A stretch of 64,000 nt of DNA from Lewinellaceae bacterium (GTDB lineage: Bacteria > Bacteroidota > Bacteroidia > Chitinophagales > Saprospiraceae). A model generated the notes under the pieces. That model was not told the DNA's origin. It saw nothing but the letters and a program-made list of their open reading frames with translations, and did not search any database. A program made the position numbers and the translations under genes. Shown in pieces: positions 26,591 through 34,613 of this stretch; position 1 is the stretch's first letter; each line of letters opens with the position of its first letter. The stretch covers positions 372,001 to 436,000 of the forward strand of contig JACJYH010000004.1 in assembly GCA_020636195.1 (NCBI GenBank). Reading direction: 5' to 3'.

Positions 26591-27907
26591 CTACCCTTTT
26601 ATCCAACGTTTAGAAACCTGCATAGGCTTACCTTCATTCCATTTTAAGACCATACTGTATATTCCAGAAGGTAAATTTCCCACAAATATTTGATCATCTT
26701 CCTGCGTACCAGAGTTTATTACCTTACCTGAAATATCATAAATATCGTATTGGTATTTACCCACAACTCCATCTACGGTCAGAAAATCTATCGCCGGATT
26801 CGGATATAACTGTACGTAAGCATTCAAATCATCCTGTGTTGCTACTGACTTACAGTAGGCAAGTACAGATTCTCTAGTGCACTTTGGACCATTATTTGCA
26901 ATAAACACTGAGTCAGGATACATTGCAAGAGCATCACAAAGGAAGGATACATTGCAATCATTGAGATGTCGGTTGAACATGATATTTATATATGGCGTTT
27001 CTGAAGGAATTTTTACGCCCTCCAAAAATTTCAAAGTAAAAATCGAATCGACATTGTTGATATAAACAAATTTTCGAATTTCCTCAAGATTCGGGAATAT
27101 CTCACTGTAATGGTAGTTATAACTTCCTCGATTAATAACTAACATTTCAAGGACATGGGTGTTTAAGAATCCCTTTCCAAAGTTTTGCCGTGGCCCCATA
27201 TAATTTAAATAAATGCCTTGGATATATGCAGATTCCACCCATGAGAGATCGTTATCTGATGAATAATTAAGATTAAAATAATCTAGAGTATCCATATATG
27301 GAAAGTCAGTTACCTTGAGGTTACTCGACCAACTCAATATAAATCTTCTGACATTTCCTATTTTGGATGATACGTATTTCGCACTTGTTGCATCAATACC
27401 ATTAAAACGAAGTTCCATTTTATTTCCGTGGGTAAAATGTGGAAAATAAGCAGGTTCAATCGTACCATTTATCGACAGTAAGGAGTCAATATGTTTTACA
27501 TTCATGAAAGTCGGATTGTCCCAAAAACTAGCAAGTAATGAGTTTACGGTATCTAAAGAAGGAAAAGCATCTTTCACATTAATATTTTGGCCGAAACTCA
27601 TTTTTCGGGTGTATTTCAAACGGTTCATACCTGAAACCCTTTTTTCCAGCTTGTTCTTCGTAGAGAGAAAAATATATAATTCACCATTGATCCTTTCTAT
27701 TGGATACAAACTATCAAAATTGGATACATCCATTTTATCATCGTAGATGTTTATGGTATCCAGAATTTTGCAATCAGGATACTTTACAGGAAATTGATCG
27801 ATATCCTGTTGGCTCCTGAGTGTAATTATAGTGCATTGACCTGTTGCAATAAAAATGTTCAATAGAGTACAGCCTATTGTAAAAAAAATCCATCTCATTT
27901 TAAACAA
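26591..27907 (-). CDS. Secreted T9SS-sorted protein with leucine-rich/receptor-L-like region
   Basis: A 438-residue exported protein. The signal peptide is best read from the internal ATG at 27898 (MRWIFFTIGCTLLNIFIATGQ), although the reading frame opens at 27907. The body is a series of short strands with periodic Leu/Ile and Asn (INGELYIF, IDSLLSINGTI, KMELRFNGID, NVRRFILSW, DTLDYFNLNY), the pattern of receptor-L or irregular leucine-rich repeats. The last 80 residues (VQLYPNPAIDFLTVDG..YDISGKVI..LPSGIYSMVLKW) are a type A T9SS tail. Probably a surface recognition protein; no enzyme motif is seen. Confidence 0.8.
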   Translation of the reverse strand: MFKMRWIFFTIGCTLLNIFIATGQCTIITLRSQQDIDQFPVKYPDCKILDTINIYDDKMDVSNFDSLYPIERINGELYIFLSTKNKLEKRVSGMNRLKYTRKMSFGQNINVKDAFPSLDTVNSLLASFWDNPTFMNVKHIDSLLSINGTIEPAYFPHFTHGNKMELRFNGIDATSAKYVSSKIGNVRRFILSWSSNLKVTDFPYMDTLDYFNLNYSSDNDLSWVESAYIQGIYLNYMGPRQNFGKGFLNTHVLEMLVINRGSYNYHYSEIFPNLEEIRKFVYINNVDSIFTLKFLEGVKIPSETPYINIMFNRHLNDCNVSFLCDALAMYPDSVFIANNGPKCTRESVLAYCKSVATQDDLNAYVQLYPNPAIDFLTVDGVVGKYQYDIYDISGKVINSGTQEDDQIFVGNLPSGIYSMVLKWNEGKPMQVSKRWIKG

Positions 27908-27927
27908 TTTAAATGTAAATAAAAATA

Positions 27928-27960
27928 ACCGGAAAATATCTACAGTCAGGTATTTCCGGT
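27928..27960 (-). terminator. Terminator after the repeat-start lipoprotein gene
   Basis: Reading leftward after the stop at 27971: ACCGGAAATA, a 12-base loop, TATTTTCCGGT (one bulged base), then TATTTTTATTT. A hairpin with a U-rich tail on the minus strand. Confidence 0.65.
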
Positions 27961-27970
27961 CAATTCTAAC

Positions 27971-28423
27971 CTAAGATCCGCAAGAAACGGGCATTTCTAC
28001 GCATGCAGATCCTCCTCCCGGAAAAAATAATGTCACAGACATGGAAACTGCTGTATCATCAAGACAGCATTGCAATGTATTTCCTAAAAGTGTCCCTGTA
28101 CAGTATCCGTTTGGCTTGGTAGCCATTGAATTTCCAGCCGGATCAAAGCCGATGATTTGGAATCCAGTGTCACTCGGATAGTTAAAACTAAACTCTAAAT
28201 TAAAACAGCAAAGTCCCGGAGGACTTGGAATAATAGGAGTAAATTTTGGCGCACCCATTTGAGCACCATCACAAGCCCCTCTCACCTCAGTTTTGTCATC
28301 TGATGAGGTAGTTTCTTGCTGACATTGGGTCAGAAACACCGAGAAAAATAATGAAAAAACAACTAATTTAGTTAATCCTGCAATCCTGCAATCCTGCAAT
28401 CCTGCAATCCTGCAATCCTGCAT
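27971..28423 (-). CDS. Cysteine-rich lipoprotein whose start lies in an octanucleotide repeat
   Basis: A 150-residue predicted lipoprotein. After 16 repeat-encoded residues (QDCRIAGL twice) comes a hydrophobic signal segment and a lipobox, VFLTQC, then a short polar stretch and a domain with paired cysteines (GLCCFNL, LQCCLDD, ACVEMPVSC). The ATG at 28423 sits directly against five perfect 8-base repeats. A second ATG at 28442 (MKKFFLN, lysine-rich as expected for a signal peptide) is in another frame and runs to a stop after 24 residues. With one extra repeat, or two fewer, that second start would fuse in frame to the lipoprotein. Function unknown. Confidence 0.7.
   Translation of the reverse strand: MQDCRIAGLQDCRIAGLTKLVVFSLFFSVFLTQCQQETTSSDDKTEVRGACDGAQMGAPKFTPIIPSPPGLCCFNLEFSFNYPSDTGFQIIGFDPAGNSMATKPNGYCTGTLLGNTLQCCLDDTAVSMSVTLFFPGGGSACVEMPVSCGS
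28373..28420. repeat. Octanucleotide tandem repeat (CAATCCTG x5 plus one variant)
   Basis: Five perfect tandem copies of CAATCCTG (28381-28420), preceded by one variant copy, TAATCCTG (28373-28380). On the coding (minus) strand the unit is CAGGATTG. Eight is not a multiple of three, so gain or loss of a unit shifts the frame between the start codon and the lipoprotein signal segment. Confidence 0.95.
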
Positions 28424-28562
28424 TTAGAAAAAACTTTTTCATAACGTAAAATATTTAAAATGGTTAAAAAATCTCAATCATATTGTAAATATACAACACT
28501 TTTTGAAATGTTATAGGATTATTATAGTTTTTTTAAAAAAAATCTTTAACCATCTTATTTCA

Positions 28563-29585
28563 TCACGCCATGCCCATCCTCTCCATTTTGTAATATTCTC
28601 TGAAGGTGATCATCCTACCGGAAGCTTCGTCCCATAGCTTATTTCCGATCAACTTAAGGCTTTCCACAAATGTCAACGTGGTGATGTATTTATTGAGCCA
28701 TGGATTTTCATTGTGCGCTTTTTGAAGATTATAATTTGGAATCGCAGGATTGAGGTGGTGAATGTGGTGAATACCGATATTTCCCGTCAACCAATTGAAG
28801 AGTTTTGGTACCTTGTAATAAGTACTTCCTCTAAGAGCAGAAGTAAGATAATCCCACTTATATTTCCATTCTTTATACGCTTCTTCATGCTGATGTTGTA
28901 CATAGAAGAACCAAATAGCGATAATAGAAAAAATGCCAATAATAGTTAAATGCGTGGCTAAAAACTTCCAGATGTCTAGAAAATACGCCATCACTCCAAA
29001 AATAATCAACAAAATGAGATCATTCAAATACAAACGCCACTTCTCATTTTTGAAAATATCCATTTTTATCAATGGCAATCTGTTGTGAATCACCACATAA
29101 TAAATAGGTCCAAGGATGAACATCACGGCAAACGACCGGTAAATGCGATACTGAAATCTTCCCCAAGGGCTCAATCGACTGAATTCCCTTACTGTAAGCA
29201 CATTGATATCTCCAATGTCCCGCAGCTCCAATTCTCCATTGTGCGCATGATGCACATTGTGTGATTTTGCCCAGTAGTGATATGGAATCGTGCTGAATAA
29301 GCTACATACATAGCCAATGGTATTGCGAACTTTAGAATTTGAAACAAAAGATCTATGCCCGCAATCGTGCTGAATGATAAAAATTCGCACTAAGAAAAAT
29401 GCATTGATCAATCCAAGCCCAAATGTCAGCCAATAAGAATAGTCAAATGCATAATACATGAGAATCCAAATACCTATAAAAGGCCCGAATGAATTGACTA
29501 TCTGAATGAATGCCTTGTATTTGCTTGTTTTTGTGTATTTTACAAAGGATTTTATTAAACCCTTGTCCACCGTGATCCGGTTCAT
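28563..29585 (-). CDS. Fatty acid desaturase
   Basis: A 340-residue membrane di-iron desaturase that introduces a double bond into fatty acyl chains. The three histidine boxes are present: HDCGH at 73-77, HNVHH at 109-113 and HHIHH at 273-277. Membrane segments surround them (about 35-70, 135-155, 190-230). The GIHHIHHLNPAIPNYNL third box is typical of the Bacteroidota acyl-lipid desaturases. Regiospecificity is not readable. It is a single gene with its own promoter. Confidence 0.92.
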   Translation of the reverse strand: MNRITVDKGLIKSFVKYTKTSKYKAFIQIVNSFGPFIGIWILMYYAFDYSYWLTFGLGLINAFFLVRIFIIQHDCGHRSFVSNSKVRNTIGYVCSLFSTIPYHYWAKSHNVHHAHNGELELRDIGDINVLTVREFSRLSPWGRFQYRIYRSFAVMFILGPIYYVVIHNRLPLIKMDIFKNEKWRLYLNDLILLIIFGVMAYFLDIWKFLATHLTIIGIFSIIAIWFFYVQHQHEEAYKEWKYKWDYLTSALRGSTYYKVPKLFNWLTGNIGIHHIHHLNPAIPNYNLQKAHNENPWLNKYITTLTFVESLKLIGNKLWDEASGRMITFREYYKMERMGMA

Positions 29586-29613
29586 GGATAATGAGATTGA
29601 TGAATATGAATGG

Positions 29614-29646
29614 CAAAGATAATGGAAAATCTTGGTAGCCCATCAA
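29614..29646 (-). promoter_or_regulatory. Bacteroidota-type promoter for the desaturase
   Basis: Minus strand: TTG (29646-29644), 22-base spacer, TATCTTTG (29621-29614), 28 bases before the start at 29585. Confidence 0.6.
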
Positions 29647-29753
29647 GTATATGAATCAATTTTTTGAAAAAAGATGTACTTAGCTAGTGGACACATGATG
29701 AATAAATTTAATTGGTAGAATTTTGATGTAAATTCGTTTGTTTCTTATAAAAA

Positions 29754-31136
29754 TTGATACATTCGCATTTCAAATATGTTCATAATCCATTGAAGAAGTG
29801 GCTTAAATATAGGGATCAACTGATTAATATTCTCAAGGATATTTACGAAAAATATGAAAAATCCCCATTAAACACCAAATTGCTCAACGTCCTTCCATTT
29901 TGGGTAGGTTCCATTTTGACAGGTGTCGTAGCTATCGTGTATGCGGAATTATTTGCGGTGGCAGAAAATATCAATAGCAAGTTATTCCACCGTTTCGGAT
30001 GGTGGTTTCTTATATTCTCCATCATTTTTATTGTATTGGCGTACCAAATGGTGCGCAGATATGCCAAGTATGCAGCAGGAAGTGGAATTCCTCAGGTTAC
30101 CGCAGCCATAAAACTTTCAAATCCCAAGGACATCCACCTTGTGAATCATTTACTCAGTTTAAAGATAGTCTTAATTAAGATTTTATCCAGTATTTTTTTC
30201 GTTTTGGGTGGTGGCGCCATAGGAAGAGAAGGCCCCACCATTCAGATTTCTGCATCCATCTTCAAAGCGATCAATGACCGTTTACCGGAGTGGTATCCAC
30301 GTGTTTCCAGGAAAAACATGCTCGTCACAGGTGCCGCTGCGGGATTGGCTGCTGCATTCAATACACCATTGGGAGGTGTTGTATTTGCCATTGAGGAATT
30401 GACACAGATCCATTTCAATTATTTTAGGTCTGCGCTGTTAGCTGGTGTCATTATTGCAGGTTTTACAACTTTACAAATCCTTGGACCATATTTATATCTT
30501 GGATACCCAAGCCTAAACAATATTTCTTTTTCTTTTATACTTTCCATCATCCCGATTGCACTCCTAGCCGGAATGGCTGGAAGTGGTATGGGTGCCATGG
30601 TACTGAAGCTAAGTAAGCTCAAAATGAAATTTAAAAAGCAAATTTGGGTGCCCATCATAGTGAGTGTTCTCCTCGTCAGTTCAGCTATGCTTATCAATTA
30701 CAGCACATTGGGTTCCGGAAAAGAAATCATCATCGATGCACTTTTCAACAATAAAACGAACCTGGAATGGTATATCCCATTTGTGAGGTTTTTTAATACA
30801 TCTATTTCATTTTCTACGGGCGCAGCTGGTGGTATTTTTGCTCCTTCTCTTAGTTTAGGAGCGAGTATCGGGTCAGTTTTCTCCGATTTATTGCATACGA
30901 CCACAAACGAATCTCATCTTTTGGTTTTATGCGGGATGGCTGCTTGCTTGACTGGAGTGACACGCAGTCCCTTCACATCATCCATCATCATCATTGAAAT
31001 GACCAATACACATAATGTTATTTTCCATATTATGATGGCCGCTTTGATTGCCAATTTGATTTCATCTTATATTTCAAAAGAATCACTTTATGAACAACTT
31101 GAGCACAATTATCTCCGCCAATTAGAAAATCAATGA
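29754..31136 (+). CDS. ClC-family chloride transporter
   Basis: A 460-residue ClC protein with the expected multi-helix membrane pattern. Selectivity motifs are present: GSGIPQ near residue 109, GREGPTIQIS near 160 (with the external gating Glu), AIEE near 210 (the position of the internal proton Glu of H+/Cl- exchangers), and GGIFAPSL near 360. Presence of both glutamates favours an H+/Cl- antiporter over a channel. No CBS domains follow, so it is the short form. The frame opens with TTG at 29754; no ATG lies before the conserved region, so the exact start is uncertain. Confidence 0.9.
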   Translation: MIHSHFKYVHNPLKKWLKYRDQLINILKDIYEKYEKSPLNTKLLNVLPFWVGSILTGVVAIVYAELFAVAENINSKLFHRFGWWFLIFSIIFIVLAYQMVRRYAKYAAGSGIPQVTAAIKLSNPKDIHLVNHLLSLKIVLIKILSSIFFVLGGGAIGREGPTIQISASIFKAINDRLPEWYPRVSRKNMLVTGAAAGLAAAFNTPLGGVVFAIEELTQIHFNYFRSALLAGVIIAGFTTLQILGPYLYLGYPSLNNISFSFILSIIPIALLAGMAGSGMGAMVLKLSKLKMKFKKQIWVPIIVSVLLVSSAMLINYSTLGSGKEIIIDALFNNKTNLEWYIPFVRFFNTSISFSTGAAGGIFAPSLSLGASIGSVFSDLLHTTTNESHLLVLCGMAACLTGVTRSPFTSSIIIIEMTNTHNVIFHIMMAALIANLISSYISKESLYEQLEHNYLRQLENQ

Positions 31137-31208
31137 AAAATATAACTGATTTTAAAGTAAAAACTTCTCTGAATCGTCATACCAATATCACTATTTACTG
31201 AAGTTTAG

Positions 31209-31775
31209 ATGTCAGAAAAGTCAAAAATGACCATTTCGGAAGTTGTCAAGCTCTATGGATTACAGCTCAGCAGATTTATAAAAAGCAGAACAAAAAGTTT
31301 GGAAGATTCGGAAGACATCCTTCAAGAAGTGTGGTATCAGGTCAGTAGATTGACAAATTTTCAAGATTTGGACAACATCAGTGCTTGGCTTTATGCCATC
31401 ACAAAAAATAAGATCATTGACCTTTATAGAAAGAAAAAAACAGATTATTTAGAGGATTATTCGTTCGGTGATAGCGAAGATAATTTAGGCATCAAAGACA
31501 TTCTTTTAATCGATGATAGTGCTAATCCTGAACTCAGCATATTTAAAGAGCTATTTTGGCAGGAATTGTCAGAAGCATTAGATGAATTGCCTGAAAATCA
31601 AAAGACTGTCTTTGTCGAAAATGAAATTGAAGATAAAACTTTGCAGCAAATCGCTGACGCACATGGTGAAAATATCAAGACCATTATCAGCCGAAAAGGA
31701 TATGCAACCAAACATCTTAGAAAAAAATTGCTACCCTTGTATAATGAATTTTTTAACGAATATACACCGTTATGA
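31209..31775 (+). CDS. ECF-type RNA polymerase sigma factor (locus 2)
   Basis: A 188-residue ECF sigma factor. Region 2 is at about 10-75 (LSRFIKSRTKSLEDSEDILQEVWYQV, ISAWLYAITKNKIIDLYRKKK). Region 4 is at about 125-175 (LDELPENQKTVFVENEIEDKTLQQIADAHGENIKTIISRKGYATKHLRKKL). The GENIKTIISRKGYA recognition helix is distinct from loci 1 and 3. Its stop overlaps the start of the next small membrane-protein gene by four bases (ATGA), so it heads a four-gene cluster. Confidence 0.92.
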   Translation: MSEKSKMTISEVVKLYGLQLSRFIKSRTKSLEDSEDILQEVWYQVSRLTNFQDLDNISAWLYAITKNKIIDLYRKKKTDYLEDYSFGDSEDNLGIKDILLIDDSANPELSIFKELFWQELSEALDELPENQKTVFVENEIEDKTLQQIADAHGENIKTIISRKGYATKHLRKKLLPLYNEFFNEYTPL

Positions 31776-32074
31776 GACACAGAAAATATTTTATCATCTT
31801 CCCTATCCTCATCTTTCTTTCTATACCATTGATTATCATGTTTTTATGGAATAATGTTGCTATTGCACTTTTTCCACTTCCCTTGATCACATACTTTCAA
31901 TCATTAGGTCTTTTTATATTGACAAGAATATTGTTCGGAGGATTCAGCTTCAGACCACCTAGAAAACCGCCTTTTGCAGGTAGATTTTTGAAAGAGAAGT
32001 GGCTCAACATGTCAGATGCTGAGAGAGAGCGATTTAAAGAAGAATGGAAAAAAAGAAAAAATAATTGTGGTTAG
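31772..32074 (+). CDS. Small membrane protein in sigma locus 2, first of three
   Basis: A 100-residue protein with two hydrophobic segments (about 6-28 and 36-57), a Pro/Arg-rich link (FRPPRKPPFAGRF) and a charged C-terminal helix containing NMSDAERERFKEEWKK. It overlaps the sigma gene by 4 bases, implying translational coupling. The MSDxE helix recurs in the next gene product. No known family recognised; position suggests control of the sigma factor or a role in the response it governs. Confidence 0.75.
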   Translation: MRHRKYFIIFPILIFLSIPLIIMFLWNNVAIALFPLPLITYFQSLGLFILTRILFGGFSFRPPRKPPFAGRFLKEKWLNMSDAERERFKEEWKKRKNNCG

Positions 32075-32091
32075 ATAAAGTAAAAACTGAC

Positions 32092-32427
32092 ATGATCCGT
32101 CTCCTAAAATATAACAAATATTTAAATCAAATGAATACAGGTATTTTAAAACCTATTTTAGGAGGCATTTTTTTGGGGTCACTGTTGTTTTTTGCTGCTC
32201 CGTTTATTTTCATAGTATTATTACTGAAGTTCATCTTCACCCCTTTTGGGATGGGACGTATGATGTATCATCCAAGATTTGGTGGTCACATGGGTTATTT
32301 TTCAGGAAGAAAATTTGAAATGGCAGATAAGATAAGGAGCATGAGCGATGAAGAATATTCATCTTTCAGAGAAAAATTCAGCGGGCAACACCATTCATGT
32401 CATCATTTTTCAAAACCACAAAATTAA
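32092..32427 (+). CDS. Small membrane protein with His/Cys-rich tail in sigma locus 2
   Basis: A 111-residue protein starting MIRLLKYNKYLNQM, 17 bases after the previous stop. It has one long hydrophobic stretch (about 18-50), a Gly/Met/His-rich link (GMGRMMYHPRFGGHMGYF), the helix RSMSDEEYSSFREKF, which mirrors the MSDAERERFKEEW helix of its neighbour, and the tail GQHHSCHHFS. The clustered His and Cys could bind a transition metal. A TTG-started extension from 32065 is possible but overlaps the preceding gene. No named family recognised. Confidence 0.75.
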   Translation: MIRLLKYNKYLNQMNTGILKPILGGIFLGSLLFFAAPFIFIVLLLKFIFTPFGMGRMMYHPRFGGHMGYFSGRKFEMADKIRSMSDEEYSSFREKFSGQHHSCHHFSKPQN

Positions 32428-32432
32428 TAAGT

Positions 32433-32588
32433 ATGTATCCAAGAAGATCAAAATTCAAAGTTGTGTTCTTAAGTGCGATGATCACTATAGCTGCTTGGGC
32501 GGTTTTTTACGGAAAACCACCATATATGAAGCACTTGCATCACAGCCATTGCCAACAACCACCTACAGAGCAATCTATAGAAAAATAG
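32433..32588 (+). CDS. Tiny membrane peptide with His-rich tail in sigma locus 2
   Basis: A 51-residue peptide, 5 bases after the previous stop. It has a basic start (MYPRRSKFK), one membrane segment (about 9-26) and the tail YMKHLHHSHCQQPP. It lies tightly in the cluster and ends directly before a strong terminator, which supports a real gene despite its size. The His/Cys tail echoes that of the preceding protein. Confidence 0.6.
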   Translation: MYPRRSKFKVVFLSAMITIAAWAVFYGKPPYMKHLHHSHCQQPPTEQSIEK

Positions 32589-32593
32589 TTTCA

Positions 32594-32630
32594 AAAAGCA
32601 ATCCATTTTGGGTTGCTTTTTTTTTATTTT
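32594..32630 (+). terminator. Rho-independent terminator of sigma locus 2
   Basis: Stem AAAAGCAATCC/GGGTTGCTTTT (11 pairs including one G-T) with a 5-base loop, at 32594-32620, followed by a long T run. It lies 6 bases after the last stop of the cluster. Confidence 0.85.
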
Positions 32631-32669
32631 GAAAATAGAGTAAGAAGCTATTTGTCAAGCAAAAATACC

Positions 32670-34184
32670 TCAAAGAGATGGACTCGAAAATTTTATAGAT
32701 TTAAATGCAAGTCCCATGTTTTCGATGAGATCTGAAGCCATCATTGACTCCATACTTTGGTAATTCAGTGCCAAATCTCCGGCTAAGCCATGTAAATAAA
32801 CACCGATACAAGCAGCGTCCAGTGACGAATAACCTTGGGCCAAAAGTCCTGTTATAATGCCTGTAAGAACATCTCCCATCCCTGCGGTCGCCATACCGGG
32901 ATTTCCGGTTGTATTGAAAAACAAAGTTCCATCAGGGGAAGCTATGCTGGTGTATGCACCTTTCAAAACGATGATGACCTGATGTTCTTTTGCCGAAGCA
33001 AGTTGAAGATCAAGCATCTCTTTGGTGTCAGAAAATACACCAAATAATCTTTTAAATTCTCCAATGTGTGGTGTCAGGATATCATTCTTTCCAAGATAAT
33101 TTAAAAGCTCCTTGTGTTCAGAAATAAGATTGAGTGCATCCGCATCTATAACTTTTGGTAATTTAGAAACTTTTAATGTCTTTTTTAATAATTTTAAAGA
33201 GCTGTCACCAGTTCCTAATCCGCATCCTATACCTATAGCACTGTACTTTGATGCAATTTGATCGTCAATATTTTCTATCCCCTTCGTTATAACTTCAGGA
33301 ATATGCCCTAGGATCTGAAGGTGATTTTCAGAATATATGGATGTGAGTCCTACCCCACTTCTCATACATGCTTTGGCAGCCAATAACACCGACCCGCTCA
33401 TGCCATGAGAACCACCTATAAGTGCTGCATGCCCAAATACGTTTTTGAAACTATGTTTTGGTCTAGTAGAAATTTTCCGAAGTAGATTGCTTGAATTCAA
33501 TAACCTGTACGGTGAAGATTCTATTTCAATAAACCCATTGTGCAATCCTATATCCACAACTTCCCATGAAGGACAAAACTGTTCGTGTTCCGAATAAAGA
33601 AATGAAATTTTGAGTTGCTGAAATGTTATAATATGATCGGCTTCGACTGCTTTTCCTTTTACAACACTCTCCGAAGGTAAGCCCGAAGGCATGTCCACAC
33701 TTAGTATAAAATTGGGAAGTGTATTTATTTTTTCAATAACATTGGCAAGAAATCCGTCAACAGGTCGATCTATTCCTGTACCAAAGATGGCATCAATGAT
33801 GATGGAGTCTTTGGAAATTGTTGGAAATGGAAGTTCAGAGTTTAGGACTGAAATATGTACATCATCATATTTCTCAAGTCGCAACAAATTGGTTTTAAAA
33901 TCATCTGAATCAATACTCTTCACTTTAATAATGTAAACGTGTACATCATATCCGTCCAACCGCAATTTTCTTGCAATTACCAAGCCGTCTCCGCCATTAT
34001 TTCCGTTTCCACAAAAAATGACAATTGGAACAGATTCGGAACTCAGTGGCTCCAATCGTTTGGCTGCTTCAACAAACGTCAACGCAGCACGTTCCATCAA
34101 ATCAATTGACTGTATTGGTTCGTTTGTAATCGTGAAATTATCCCATTTTCTAAATTGATCGGATGTAAATAATGTATCCATCAT
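32670..34184 (-). CDS. nnr: Bifunctional NAD(P)HX epimerase/dehydratase
   Basis: Repairs hydrated NADH and NADPH. The N-terminal YjeF_N epimerase domain (about 1-215) shows CGNGNNGGDGLVIARKL near residue 55 and DAIFGTGIDRPVDG near 130. The C-terminal ribokinase-like dehydratase domain (about 225-495) shows GHAALIGGSHGMSGSVLLAAKAC, DADALNLI, LTPHIGEFKRLFG and the catalytic loop GNPGMATAGMGDVLTGIITG. The 504-residue length is normal for the fused form. It is the last gene of a minus-strand run (YfhO-like, ppk2, hslR, nnr), 6 bases after hslR. Confidence 0.94.
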   Translation of the reverse strand: MMDTLFTSDQFRKWDNFTITNEPIQSIDLMERAALTFVEAAKRLEPLSSESVPIVIFCGNGNNGGDGLVIARKLRLDGYDVHVYIIKVKSIDSDDFKTNLLRLEKYDDVHISVLNSELPFPTISKDSIIIDAIFGTGIDRPVDGFLANVIEKINTLPNFILSVDMPSGLPSESVVKGKAVEADHIITFQQLKISFLYSEHEQFCPSWEVVDIGLHNGFIEIESSPYRLLNSSNLLRKISTRPKHSFKNVFGHAALIGGSHGMSGSVLLAAKACMRSGVGLTSIYSENHLQILGHIPEVITKGIENIDDQIASKYSAIGIGCGLGTGDSSLKLLKKTLKVSKLPKVIDADALNLISEHKELLNYLGKNDILTPHIGEFKRLFGVFSDTKEMLDLQLASAKEHQVIIVLKGAYTSIASPDGTLFFNTTGNPGMATAGMGDVLTGIITGLLAQGYSSLDAACIGVYLHGLAGDLALNYQSMESMMASDLIENMGLAFKSIKFSSPSL

Positions 34185-34190
34185 TTTTCT

Positions 34191-34613
34191 TTAAATCTCA
34201 TCAAATGATTCAAAATCTTTCAAATAATTGTCCTTGAATTCATCCATTTCTCTTCTGTCTTTTTTCGTAGGTCTTCCTTCGCCTTTGCCTCTGATCTCAG
34301 CACCACTTTTTCCAATGAACCAATCTTTGTATTTATTGAGTTCTTCCGATGGAGTGATATCAGAATAACATGTAACTGCTATAGTAGCTGAAACCCTTTT
34401 TTCTATGATTTGTAGGACAATAAATTGAAGGTTAAACCCATTTTTCTTAACAGTGACAGTATCATTTGGAGACAACAAAAATGAAGGTTTTTGGGTAATA
34501 TCATTCACTTTTACACGTCCCATTTTACAAGCATCAATGGCAATCGTCCTTGATTTATATATTCTGACACTCCATAGCCACTTATCTAACCTTACTTTGT
34601 TATTTTGGATCAT
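34191..34613 (-). CDS. hslR: S4-domain RNA-binding heat-shock protein 15 family
   Basis: A 140-residue protein with an N-terminal S4 domain (VRLDKWLWSVRIYKSRTIAIDACKMGRVKVNDI region, residues 8-70) and a basic C-terminal tail (GKGEGRPTKKDRREMDEF). This is the Hsp15 layout; E. coli Hsp15 binds 50S subunits carrying stalled nascent chains. It overlaps ppk2 by 14 bases. Confidence 0.87.
   Translation of the reverse strand: MIQNNKVRLDKWLWSVRIYKSRTIAIDACKMGRVKVNDITQKPSFLLSPNDTVTVKKNGFNLQFIVLQIIEKRVSATIAVTCYSDITPSEELNKYKDWFIGKSGAEIRGKGEGRPTKKDRREMDEFKDNYLKDFESFDEI

Noticed and set aside
28373..28420. CRISPR-like tandem repeat
   Set aside because: Units are 8 bases with no spacers, so it is a simple sequence repeat.
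31137..31208. Promoter for sigma locus 2
   Set aside because: No TAnnTTTG element could be found in the gap; autoregulation by the sigma factor would use an unknown motif.
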